Positions 13,139-25,442 of a stretch of DNA of 64,000 nt are shown here, in pieces (position 1 is the first letter of the stretch; the number at the start of each line of letters is the position of its first letter). The stretch is from Mansonella perstans (Eukaryota; Nematoda; Chromadorea; Rhabditida; Onchocercidae). The position numbers and the translations under genes are program-made. Location: NCBI GenBank assembly GCA_037074765.1, contig JBAMDO010000146.1, forward strand, positions 1-64,000. The letters are read 5' to 3'. Below the pieces are notes generated by a model that saw only the letters and a list, made by a program, of their open reading frames with translations, made no database searches and was not told where the DNA came from.

Positions 13139-13348
13139 GAAACATTTTATTGCAAGGAACAAAAAATAAAACTACTAAGATATAAGACATCATATCAAAC
13201 AATAGGTATTAAACAATCCAGAGAATGTTTACATTTAAGGTAACAAGACAGGAACCCTTAAAAATAATTGAAAAAATTTTCAGATGTTAAATAGGATGAT
13301 TTCGCAGCGGTCATATATCGTAAAGCTAATGATAATAATAATACTTAC

Positions 13349-13462
13349 TGAAACATATGAATTTAGGTGAAATACATTAACAGTTAATTTGTCTAAAGAT
13401 TGAAGATTAAGTGTGAGTACAGTTGAAACAGCTTCTACAGAATTTTCTCTGCGCCATTTCAT
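13349..13462 (-). other. possible alternative first exon
   Basis: An ATG at 13462 opens a 38-codon frame (MKWRRENSVEAVS at its start) that ends exactly at a strong GTAAGT donor in phase 0. It could splice in frame to the second exon of the scramblase-like gene at 11147, replacing the low-complexity N terminus. It cannot splice in frame to the exon at 13128. No transcript evidence is available. Confidence 0.25.
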
Positions 13463-13504
13463 TATGTAAAAAAAGCTTGTGGAGGAAACTATATTCCGGT
13501 TCAC

Positions 13505-16500
13505 TTCGATTCATCATCCTCGTGTTTATTTATTAAACTTTTCTTTCCCACATTAAAAAATCTTTTGTCTGACAAAAAATCATACGCATTTATTTTGAAA
13601 CTTCGGAAATTCCTCGAATAAAAGAAAAATTTCGAATATTTTTTACAAAAACTGAAGAAATTGAAAATAATTCGAATTTCCACTTCAAATTAAAGATCAT
13701 TATATATTATGAAATCCGACGAGGAAGTTTAAAATATCGAAGCGTAAGTTTTGGAATGAATAAGAACAGCAATAAACAAGTCAGCAGATTCGGAGTCAGA
13801 AATTTAAAAATTCCAAATTGGAATGTAGAAGTTAGAGTAGAAAAGAAATGTTCCAAGGTAGTTAGATTATTAAAGCATTCAGGCCGAAGAATGACAATCT
13901 TTTGAGAGCAGGAAGAGTGGAACCAAAGGCATAGCAGCACTCATCATCATGGATTGGTGCTAATAATCAAAAGTTGTTGAAATTATCAATGCACTCGAAT
14001 GTTATCAAAACAACTAAAATTCCACAATAGCAATGAATGTTTAATTGTCTTATATATTTTGCTTGTTGATAAATAAAGAAACAAAACATGGTATATTGTT
14101 GGCCAATAAAACAGAAGAGTATAATATGCTAAGATAGACATATTGAGAAAGAGCCAATAGATAAATTTTTCAATAGATAAACATTTAACTTTTTTCAATT
14201 AACCAAGTCTCTCTCCAACAAATGAAAATGAAAATAGTGATAAAGCACGGAAATTATATTTTCTTAAAACAATCGTTTGAAACGTGGAAGGAGAAAAATT
14301 TGCTGATAAAAATGAGATTGATAGTTGAGAGACATCAACGAAATGGTTGAAATGAGCGATAATAGATTGTATGCGGTGGGACATAGAAGGTTACTGGAAA
14401 TAAGCTATTCTTGAGAATAGGCCGAAATAAACTATCGTTTATTTCATTATTTATTTTAAGGCTGATAGCCATATAACAGCCTAGCCGTTTGCTGATGCAC
14501 CATAAACATAAAATGTCGGCATTCAAATTATTATTATTACATCTATTAGTATTACCATTAATATTATTTCCATTATTATTGTTATATCCTATCAATACAA
14601 AACTGGAATTTTAATCACCATTATTATCATTTATTGCTCGATATATTTGTTGCATTTTATTCAATATTTGATTAAGCAAATCAGTATTAAAGAAAAGATT
14701 GGTTAGTATATTTAATTGCTTTCCAAAGTATATTTAATTGCTTCCCAAAAAATCAATATTTACACGGGAAATAGTGAAATTTTTATTTTTAATACTCAAA
14801 AATTAATGCGAAGGGAAAATAAAAATGTAATAAACAATGTGAAACTCCGTTTTGCAAAAATTAATAAGTAAAAAGATTTGATGAAATTGAAAATCTAAAA
14901 CTTAATTCCAATTCTGAAATGTAACTGCAAAATTTCAACAAATTAGTTGATAACCAAACCATTATTTATAGTGTTGAAAATCGAAATTGTACCTTAAAAC
15001 CAAAGGAAGTTTTGAAAAACGAAAAATGACCAGATATTGTTGCAGTTACACTTCAGAATTGGAACTAAGTTTTAGACTTTCAATTTCATCAAGTTTTTTT
15101 ACTTCTTAAAAATTTTTGCAAAATGCAGTGTCGCATTGTTTATTAATTCTTATCACCTCTTCACAAATAAGTTGAAAAAAAAATGGTTCGAATTCTAACA
15201 ATAATTGTCGTAAGCAAGAAAGTTAAATAATTTTTAAAGAAACATTAAAATGAAAAACTGATGAAAAAAAAAATATCAATTGTATGCATCTGCAACTTTC
15301 CACATGATGATCGGTAAAAATATATTTCGCGAAGTGCAATAATGGATCAAAATTCTGTACTAGTTTTCTTTCAAAAACAAAAACAAGAAGACTAAAGCAA
15401 ATGACAAAAAAAGACAACACTTTTTTCTTGCCTTCCATTACGATACTGTGAGTGCGATATTTGTTTAGTAAAAATCAATTATAAAAATTGCAATTTGAAA
15501 TTTTATTTTTTTATTAAATAAAGCATAAAAATTTTGCCAAAAGTGATCACAGAAAGTAGAAAGCTTAAAAATTAATTCAACTATTGTTTCTACGCTTTTT
15601 TTCTTTCATCTTTATAAGAAAATGATACTTCTGTTTTTCTTTACTTGCTTTTTTCTGCTTTCATTTAATCGGCTTAATTTCATTTGTCATACGTTATGCA
15701 TTTCATTTCTTCATTATTAGTAAAGGAAAAATGAAGGTGTAACTGGACAACAACATCTACAAGCAATAAAACAGATATCAAAAAAATGAAATGAACTTCT
15801 CCTAACACTCATATATCGCTCTACTATCTTTTTAATCACTCTTCACTTTTCGTCCTTACATTATTTTTATTGAAACATTCTAAAAATTTTTAGAAAGCGA
15901 CAGCAAGATAAAATATGAGACACATTTTAATACGACTGAACGAATTTAATTGATAACTTGGAATTGCTCAAATAATTTCATTCAAAAATTCATTTCCATT
16001 AGTTATTTTTAGACTAGTTCAATTCAACAAGAAATTTATAAGTTAGGAGAATTCGAGACTAAAATTATGGATAGTTGGGGATTTAGTAAAAAGCTCAATA
16101 TGACGGGGAGGACTCATGTCTGCATAAAGCTTCGAGCAATTTCTGGCATCTTTAAACCCTTCTTAAATTTTTACATACAGTCGGCAGTTTCCTTTTGATA
16201 TAGAATGATACAAGTAAAATAGCTTAAAAAACATGACAAATGGTCGAACATCATATCTAAGTAAGCTGAATTTATATGACTCGGAGATCGACAGAGCGGG
16301 GATTATTCTTTCTCAGACACACAACAGGCAAATTTTAAGGATGAAAATTAATATTTAATTTTACTTTTAAAGAAGCACGGAAAAAACGAAGAAATTTTGA
16401 TAAATGTTCTCTCTCATTCAATTACTTCATATTTTTTATGAATTCATTCCATTGAAATGATTAATGAGATATATTTAAACATAATTAGTATCGTTACTTT

Positions 16501-18600
16501 CTACTCCAGAAAAAGTAACTTATAAAATAGTTTTTTTCTTATTTCTTCTTTTCTTATTTTTTTTCAAATTCAGAAAACTATACATATTAAGTTATTCACT
16601 TGCTTTAAAGTTAATTACTGTGAAAATGACTTTTAAATGAAAAGTAAAGCAGCTTTTAAAAAGCCAGTATTTGCTTATGAAACTTTACAGAAAAATTCGT
16701 AAAAAAATTTACGGGTAAGATGCGGGACTTCAAAAAGCTGAATCCTTAACATTCTCGTTAAAATACTAAAAGTGAAGTAAATTGGGTTGGAATTTGTTAT
16801 AAAGAAAGTTTTCAATACATTAATAAAAGCATTTGATAAAAATTAACGAAAATTTTTAAGTTTGCTAAATTATTAGCAAATACTCAGCACTACAAAAAAA
16901 AAGAATCACAAAATAGCATGAATGCAATGATTTTATGAGGTGATAACTTTCAATAAAATAGAATCGAAGGAAATCGAGATAAGCGGCGATGCTATTTCCT
17001 TTAAGCAAATATCCAATTACACTAATGCAACTTATGCCGCATTCTATCTAAGCATTACACACACGCATCATATATATCCTGAGAACTTCGTAAATATTTA
17101 TGTATGTTTTTTAAGTTTAAAGGATGTGAAAAATTGGGAAAATATTTAATAATTGCCCTAAAGACATTTGGCTTCTATCACTCAACTTCTTTTTCTGATT
17201 GGAATGAGATAAATGAGGAAAATTTAGTTTTTTCGTCGAATACAATTTTAATTTTTTATTTAATACTTAAATTTAAACCATTTGCAATTGTAACTTTAAT
17301 GAAGGAGAATTCACAAACGATATGTAATCAAATAATTGCATGACATTTCATAGGAATTTCACAACAAAAATTCTTGCAAACCATAACAAAATTAATGCCA
17401 AAAAAGAGTGAAATAGATGGAAAAGCTGTGTTTGGGTAATTTTAATTATGTAGATTAAAGTGTATAAGGTGAAATAAAATCGTTAAAAGTCCATTATTGT
17501 TGATAATTATTGAAAATTATATGGTTGATAGAAAGCTGACGATAATAATTAATGGTTACAGCAATCGTTACTATTAGTACGATTACAATATATTATTGAT
17601 AATAGCAATAATTCTCCGGCAGTTTTCTTATGGCAATCAAGATTAAAAACTTTTATTATATGCAAGTGGTAACAATATAAGAGAACAGAAAAGATAGACA
17701 GGATTGTAAATCGAATTGAGAAGAAAATTTGTCATATTTCGAATGTCTAAGACAACTGTTGAGATAATATACTCAATTATTGATGCTCGATTCTAAAATG
17801 CGTTCATACGAGGAACAAAGCTTCAAAATAAAACGCAGTTCGGTATGATCAATTAATTCTTGATATTTATCACTGCGTTATTTCGATCATTTACGGTTGC
17901 AATCATAATCGAAATACTGATTAAAGTTTTCGGGTGGGTAAAAGTTAAAGATGAAAGTAAGCCATTACATATGATTAATGTGAAATTATATGAAAAATAG
18001 AAAAGAAAATTATTTACATTAAGATAATGTATTTGGCAAAATCTAGAATGTTACATTGTAAGAATAAAATATTACAGTCTGGTAAAATAAAAATATTAAG
18101 TGAACAAATTATTAAAGGACTGAACCAAGAAACTCTCGGGGTTCATTACATTGATAACATATAACACTACACTATGCAAATAATTTAGCCTATTTAAAAA
18201 AAAATTTCCACAACCAAAAAATTTCGAAGTAAAATTATTTAAGTAATTGACAAATAAACATCTTAAGGATGCAATTCATATTATTTTATTCACAAATAAA
18301 AATTTAAATAAAAATGAAAGTTGTAGTAGTAGGAGCAAACGCTTACATATCCTATAACTGTGATCACAATGATCAGTTTACTATATTTATCACAAATATA
18401 GTAAATGATTTAATAATTGCTAAAAAGTATTTAAAGCTAGGAAATAGTAGAAATTCAAAATATTAAAATTGAAAGTAAGAAGGAAAAAATAAAAGTGTGT
18501 GTCGAAAAATTGAAAAGACGATGACCAATTGAATCAACAATTTCATCGATTCGATTAGTTGTTAATTATTAGACATTAAATTTTGCTAGTCATAAAATGA
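13505..18600. other. no recognised gene; one fold-back repeat
   Basis: Open frames here are short, asparagine- or phenylalanine-rich (for example 14335-14595) and lack recognisable motifs. The stretch 16940-17343 has two overlapping plus-strand frames of 69 and 79 codons, unrecognised. The fold-back at 14826-15147 is the only clear structure. Confidence 0.45.
14826..15147. repeat. ~320-bp fold-back (MITE-like) inverted repeat
   Basis: The left arm, about 14828-14928, is a near reverse complement of 15038-15147. The best-conserved part of the left arm is agatttgatgaaattgaaa (14874 on), matched on the right by tttcaatttcatcaa. The inner 60 nt match at about 55 positions, and the arms continue outward through gcaaaaatt and caatgtg. 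A loop of about 105 nt separates them. The structure resembles a non-autonomous DNA transposon relic, though no target-site duplication was identified. Confidence 0.75.
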
Positions 18601-18619
18601 GGTTAAAGATTAGATGTTA

Positions 18620-18945
18620 GGAAAGAGTGGAATAATGTTAATGGAAAGCGAGCTGTAATTTGAGTTGGATGAAAATGCTGTGTAATTATTCAGTCCATTG
18701 GCCAGCTGTCTTTGCTGTTGCTGGTCAATACTCTTAATATCCATTATATTTTCACACGTCTCATATAAATTTAATTATAAAAAATTTGACTACTTCAAAA
18801 AAGAAAATGAAAATAACCAGTAGGTGTCACTTGATATACTTGATGATTTGCGTTTCCATCTTTTAATATTCTCATATATTTGCGACAATCCGAATAATCC
18901 CTGTATGTCTTCATCCGTATGCCTCATTTATTACTGCAGAAAGCA
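18620..18945 (-). other. possible small two-exon gene, unrecognised
   Basis: On the minus strand a TTTCTGCAG acceptor ends near 18937. A frame starting with MKTYRDYSDCRKYMRILKDG runs to a GTATAT donor in phase 0. After about 108 nt an ATTAAG acceptor leads, also in phase 0, into SIDQQQQRQLANGLNNYTAF and a stop near 18620, giving about 66 residues. The first ATG after the acceptor is in another frame (MRHTDEDIQGLFGLSQ...), which weakens the model. No family is recognised. Confidence 0.2.
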
Positions 18946-18960
18946 AAAAGCTTGTTGCTA

Positions 18961-20989
18961 ATGTGTTTATTGAATACAATTAATTCAATTTTTTAACCAC
19001 ATTAATCTTTTCTACATTTTTGCTAAAATTTTTCCGACAATTAGAAAATAATTAATTCCGACATTCACTTCCATTAAATATTTCAAATTAATAAGTTGCT
19101 CATAATTTTTCAGATCTACGTATTACAATCAAATTATTGTTTTGAAGCCCATAATTGCAAATTATGATATTTCAATTTTTGCTTCGATACATGTTGTACC
19201 CTTTGGTTTCGTCTTCCATTGTAATCTTTATCACTAGTGACTTTTAAGACATATGGTAATATAATTCATTTGAAAAGGACAAATAAGGAAATTCTCGTTC
19301 TGAATGAACTTAAAATCAGGTATTAAAGTAGTTTTTTTCCAAAAAATCTTAATATTTCATTGAATATTGGATGACTTATGTGAATAACGAATTATGCTTT
19401 AATCGCTATCATGATTACAAGTGCATCATAACAACAGCTACCCTTATAGTCGTGATTCCTATTATAATCAAATAACTGTGATTGTAATCGTGGAAAAAAG
19501 TAAAGTATTATAGGTATAAACGAGGATAACAAATAGTAAAATAATGACAACTTTGCTATTAATTACAAACCTATTTATTAATTAAATTTAGCAGAGCAAT
19601 GATTTTTTTTCAATCAACTCTTTCGTATCAAATCAGAACTTGCATTTCGTGTGATTTTAAAAAACTGGTCAATGAATATTTTTCTAATTAATAGTGTTTG
19701 GAATTTGTTTTGATAAGACAATAGTTTCTCATAATTTTTCTTTTTTTGGCTTTCTAGATTATTTTTGTATTTTTGTTTTCCAAACAACAGGTTTTTTTTA
19801 AGCTAATTATTTATTTACAAAGTTATGTGTTCCTCTATATCTAGTAATCCTTATGCCTTTTGTTGCTTCTATATTCGTAACTATTATTTTCCTGTCATTT
19901 TTTGCAGTTTTTTTTGCTATAATTTCGGTAATAATAAATGGGAATTTTATGGCAGTTCTTTAAGTTTAGTTTTAAATGTAGCATGATTGAGTTAGTTTTA
20001 TAAATTTTACTTATTAATTTTTTGGTCGTTATAACTGGTTCGATGTTTTGACTTATTCAGTATCGTATATTTCGGGAGTCTGAATGAACTTTGAAAGTTA
20101 TCGGCCACCAATGATATTGAAGTTATGAGTATGGTGACAGAGGTAAATTATATTTCTGATTACAAACAACTATCTCATCATTAAGAACCATTTCTATTTA
20201 TCCATTAATTTCAACAATTTCTCAAAATTATTTCGAAAGCATTTTCCAACGACATTACCTACTGCTAATTATTTACTTATAAAATTTGTTGATACAATTG
20301 AATAGCTTACTTAAGTTTCATTAAGAAATATACTTTAACTTGAGAATGTTTCAATTATCTTTTGAATCTGCGCTTTATCAGATTACATAAACAGTGAAAA
20401 CCATTCAAATTTCATTACTTCATATTTGCTAAGGTAAATATTTAAGATTTAAAACACATATTAAAAACTGGTTCAAAGATGGAAAACGCTATCCCTCTTT
20501 TTTCCATAATTCCTAAAATATATTATTCGCTAATTCAGTTACTATTTTTAATTTTTAAAAAATGAATGAATTAATTGATTAATTAAAAACTTGCAAGAGC
20601 TCATGTATTCGCAACATACATACATACTCAACATATTGCAAATGGAGAATTCCGAAAAAAAAAAACAAAAGAAAAAAGAATGCAAGGATTATGGATTAGA
20701 TATGAAAGCATAGATTGAATTATAGCTTTTTGAAGCTAAAGTTAGCAAATGAGGAAATAATAAATGTAGAAAGATGGAAGTAATGAAACAATAATTTTAG
20801 TTCATTTGATAATGAAAATATATGATGAAAAGAAAGTGAAAAAAAACACACTTTCTAACTAATTTCAAAGTGGAAGATAGGAAAAATGCTTTAAACAAAG
20901 AAATTTTCGCCTCAAATTAACTGTCATCAAAATTGACATTCAAAAACACACATGCCATACGCACACATACATACATATACATATATTAA

Positions 20990-21064
<75 letters not shown>

Positions 21065-22629
21065 TACACACATACATACGCACACATCAATGACAACAAA
21101 TTTCCTATGAATGGAACAAAAAATTAATGAATTGACTTATTTAGCATAAATGCTAAGTTATAATTAGAGAGGGAATCAGTCATTCGAAATGAATAATATT
21201 GATGGAGGAAAGATAGCCGACATCATTAAAAAAGAGAAATTATAAATGAATAAGTTGAACTAAAGCAGATTTCCATTATCTTTACACCAAATATTTAATA
21301 AAACAAGAATAGTTCATGCATGATTATATATTTCGAAGAATGAACTAATTTGTAGTTGTAATAATTGTAAAATGCAATTCATTTGCGTTGATTGTGATTT
21401 GCGTTGCATCACATTGCTTGCAGGGATTTAATTAACCAATTATTATCAACATTAAACATTTGCAAAATTAATTTCAGCATTAATTTTTGAAATTGTAGAT
21501 GAAATATTTGGATAATTTTTTTAAATAAAATTGTTTTATTTCTTCATTAAATCAGAATCTGCATGAAGATAATAAAACATAAACAATGTAAAAAAAAAAA
21601 AAAAAAAATACATTATTGGTTATAGCAACAGCAACAGAGAAATAAACAAAGAGAAAGTGAAAATATTTTTTTATAATCACAACAAATGAGAAAGTAAAAA
21701 TTAATGGAATATTTTTTCTGCAAATTCACACCTGATTAACATTATTGGTGATAATTCGCAGGGAAAGTGAAGTATATTTGAATATGTCCCATACACCTGT
21801 AATCCTCATGATTTATCCATTTAGCTTAAAATTTGAAGCGTTTCAATTACTTCTAAAATAATTTTGAACAGCATAACTGAATCAATTTCTATTTCATGAG
21901 GCAGGAAAACTGAACTATAATACAGTTAAACTAAAAACAATCATGTAGCTAAAACTATATAGACAATGAAAAAAAAAAATTATCCAAACAGGATTTTTAA
22001 TGAAAAATCTAAATTAGCATTTTAATCCCATTTACTGAATTGAAGATGATTTATCTCCCGCTTCCTGGTTACCTTAATCTTTTTTAAAAAATGAATGAGC
22101 CTTCCAATATCCAAATCAGAATTAATAATCATGACCATCACGACTAACAAATGAAAAAAAGAAACATAAATAACATTAAAAAATGCTATGTATCTATAAC
22201 AAGAACAGGAATATGAATAACAGTGACCAAGTGTCATCAAGAATTTACTGAATTTTTGAATTTCTTCCTTTCAAAGCAATTTCTGGTCTATCAATATCAT
22301 TACCCAAATATTGTCTTCCTAGCAAACTACAACAAAATCACCATACACTCGCAATCATTTTTTCACTCAACATTATTAATTTTCAGTCAATCGAGCTCCT
22401 GATGTAACAGCATCCTATTCTTAGATTCTCAGATCCAGAAATATTCAACGAAAGACCAATTTTTTAAGATTAACAACTAAGGGACATTTGTTTCAAACTT
22501 GTTTTAAATTTCACTAATCCTTGTTAAAAAAACTGGAATGAAACATAACACAATGACGATAAAAGAATTAAATTCCCAGAGTTGCCATTCTCCAGATATG
22601 TAATGATTCAGATGAAGGAAATGCACAAT
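18961..22629. other. no recognised gene
   Basis: Nothing in this A+T-rich stretch can be supported as coding. It includes a CA microsatellite and long A runs near 21590. Confidence 0.45.
20987..21081 (+). repeat. CA microsatellite
   Basis: A pure (CA)n run of about 65 nt is flanked on both sides by imperfect CATA/CACA repeats. Confidence 0.95.
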
Positions 22630-25421
22630 TCATGGAACACATGGCCTACGGAAATTAGGTGCCTTTTCCATTAGTTTAACACCGTCCATAAAACGACTAT
22701 AAGCATTTAACAAATTTTTAGGTGATTTTGGATCAAGATCGACGATTTTTACGGAATGTGCAAAACTTATATAGCCAGTTCCAGATGCTCCGACAACTTG
22801 CACAATTTGCTGTCCAGATAATTGTGCATTTTGGGTTGCAAAAGCAGCTGGATCAACTAATCGCATACTAATCATCACCGAACAATCTTTCATTGTAGCA
22901 GCCAAGAGATAACGCTCGATCAAGGCACAATCTGTGTTCTGATGCAGGAACGCAACATCTTTCCTTGGCAGCGAACATTTATCCATTAGTTCTTTCTGTA
23001 AGCAAAAAAACTTGCAATAATCACATTCGGACATATCATATATGAAAGAATATTTAATGCAGATTAATAGGCATTAAATCTTTTTGTAATTCATCTAAAA
23101 TTTCTTAATTTTTAAGTAGAAACGAATCATCAAAAATAATGATAAATAAAATAAAATCAAATCCAAAAAGTTTTTTTGAAGACTAGTTCTTAAAAATAAA
23201 AAAAGATATCACAGCAAACCATATCTAACCTGCACTGTTTCTGGAAGATTTGTGTAAATTTGATAAGCACGAACTATACCAATGGTATCGATCCGCTGTC
23301 CATTGAGTAATTTTATAAGAACACCTGAATCATGCACAGCAAATAAATTATCCGACGGCGCATCCACCAGAATACAGCATAACTGCAAAATCGCAAAATA
23401 TGTTATGAAAAAGCAGAAATCTCATTAAAAGTTAATGTATTTCTAAATAAAATATGTAAGTCAAAATAATAAATATGCAACAAAATTGTACGGAAAATAC
23501 TCAATTTTTCATCACAAAAAAAGGTATTTAAAGAAAACGTTAATTTTTTCATAATTCACACAGAACATTCGCAGTGAAAAATGCTGAAAACCAGTGAAAA
23601 TTAAGGAATTTCAAATTTTCTGTTAAAAAATACTAAATGAAAGACTGGATATAAAATTTGCCCAGAAATTTCAACACAAAATTCCGGATGAAAACGGCTG
23701 CACCAGGATTACAAAAAGTTGTATGTAAAATTAAAAGACCAAACAATATAGTAACTTACGGCACTGATTAATTGTTCAAGGGAAATGGAGCCATTACGAA
23801 AAAGTGTTTCACAAAGTTGTTTGCCGGTCAGCTGATGTTCATCAGAATGTATTAGACTTCCATCCAGAAAAATTCGCAGATTTCGATGTGGTACTACAAA
23901 TAACGAGTTAAGTGCCTTACGCATTCGCTTCAAATCACCACTGAACAAATCCAACGGACAAAAATCGTACATCTGCTCGAACGCATCCGAATGGCACTTC
24001 TCCAGCTAAAAATACTGTCTCAAATTTTTAGCTAAAAATTTCATGGTAGTAATACAAATACCTTAGCTAATTGCACAGTGAGACTACGATTTAGGATAAT
24101 ACATAAATTATTGAAATGTTTAAATCCACAAAAATACCTGTAGTATGCAGTTATTACAATATGGTATGTTGATACCCGGATGATTCTGCATGAAACCTTG
24201 TTTGGGCTTAATTTCCACCGTAATTGTTGGTCCAAAATACCGCAGTGATAAATATTTCGGAATCCTTGTAGCATCCATCATTTGCAGAATACTGACATAA
24301 CGAATATCCTTTGAACAACAAGATGGAAAGAAGCTCATTGAAGAAGGATATTTCTTTGAATCGCACAATTCATCAAATGTTTCGATTTTTAAATTGAATG
24401 GAAAGGCAGGAATCTGAAAAAAAAAAAAAAAAAAAACTCAGCAGTTAAACTAAATATTCCTGCTATACAATTATTGCAAAGTTTGGATACACTGCATACA
24501 GTTGTAAGATAGCGCATTTGCACAGTTTTTCGATCCTATACGTTTGCTTTATTTTAATAAAACTTGCAATGCATGCCATAATTATTTTTGCAAGGAACAG
24601 TAACTCTCTTTACATAAGTAAACATTATAAAATATTATTCATTACAAATCCCTGTTGATTCCAACACGATTGTACATGCATTCTAATACAAAACTATTTC
24701 ATTTAGCTCACCTAAATGGTTGACCTCAACTGGGCATCATTCCTCAGGTCTCTTTCAAGTTATCTAAATTTAAAAATATTAAAAGCATCTAGATATTCTC
24801 TTATTTCATAATCATCGACAGATCTCTTTCTTATGAAATCTTTAGGATATTAAGAGTAATTTATATTCTATAATATCACAGAAGTTATATTAAGAGCTAA
24901 CTTTGGCGAGATGATGCAAAGATTCTGTGTCAATTTCAACAACTTCGGGTTTAACAAGAAACTGTCGACCAAGAAAAGGCACAATTAATTTCTCCAGATA
25001 TGCAATAACAACACGACATTTTGGTTTCGTCGTTACATTCCCCGATTTACGCTGTTTTGTCAACCTCCAAGCTATCCTACAAAAGCTACATAAATTTTCA
25101 TTCTTCCTCATTTATAAAACTGAAAAAAGGATTTCGAGATGTAAATCTTTCGACAGATTATAATAATCTTCATTATATACTAGAAAAATTGAATACTTCA
25201 AAAAAAAAAAAAATTATACTAGAAAAATTGAATACTTCAAAAGAGCACAGGGAAAAAAAAACATGCCTTAAACCTGTTTTTTCACATTTTGCACTAATCA
25301 CAAAATTGGCACGACCTTCACCTCGAAAACAAAAGGAACGAAAAGAGCGTGGATCGATGACGGGTGCTGTATTTGGTGGAACCATTGACTGGATAATCCG
25401 ATTACCTCGAAATATTCTCAT
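22630..25421 (-). CDS. IPPK: inositol-pentakisphosphate 2-kinase
   Basis: This enzyme phosphorylates the 2-position of inositol 1,3,4,5,6-pentakisphosphate to make phytate (IP6). Six exons read 25421-25267, 25076-24902, 24413-24138, 24005-23760, 23382-23230 and 22995-22630. All are phase-consistent and give 456 residues (human IPPK has 491). Family landmarks are in order: FRGEG near residue 33 (nucleotide-binding N-lobe), VEIKPKQGF at 176-184 (the EIKPK signature), a cysteine pair in YCNNC, CPLDLFSG at 218-225, then ERYLLAATMKDCSVMIS and the C-terminal IVDLDPK at 419-425, matching the catalytic DLD region. Intron 1 appears to use a GC donor. The start is the ATG 19 nt after a TTTTTCAG acceptor. 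An out-of-frame ATG lies between them, and an internal Met (residue 13) is a possible alternative start. The family is certain; the least certain point is the first junction. Confidence 0.88.
25172..25242 (+). repeat. tandem duplication inside IPPK intron 1
   Basis: Two copies of about 30 nt, both containing actagaaaaattgaatactt, are separated by an A run. Both lie within the first intron and leave the flanking exons untouched. Confidence 0.85.
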
Positions 25422-25440
25422 AACTATTAATCATAATGAT

Positions 25441-25442
25441 CT
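25441..25442 (-). promoter_or_regulatory. probable trans-splice acceptor, IPPK
   Basis: On the minus strand ACATTTTTCAG ends here, so the mature 5' UTR would be only 19 nt. A spliced-leader site or a 5' UTR intron are both possible. Confidence 0.5.
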
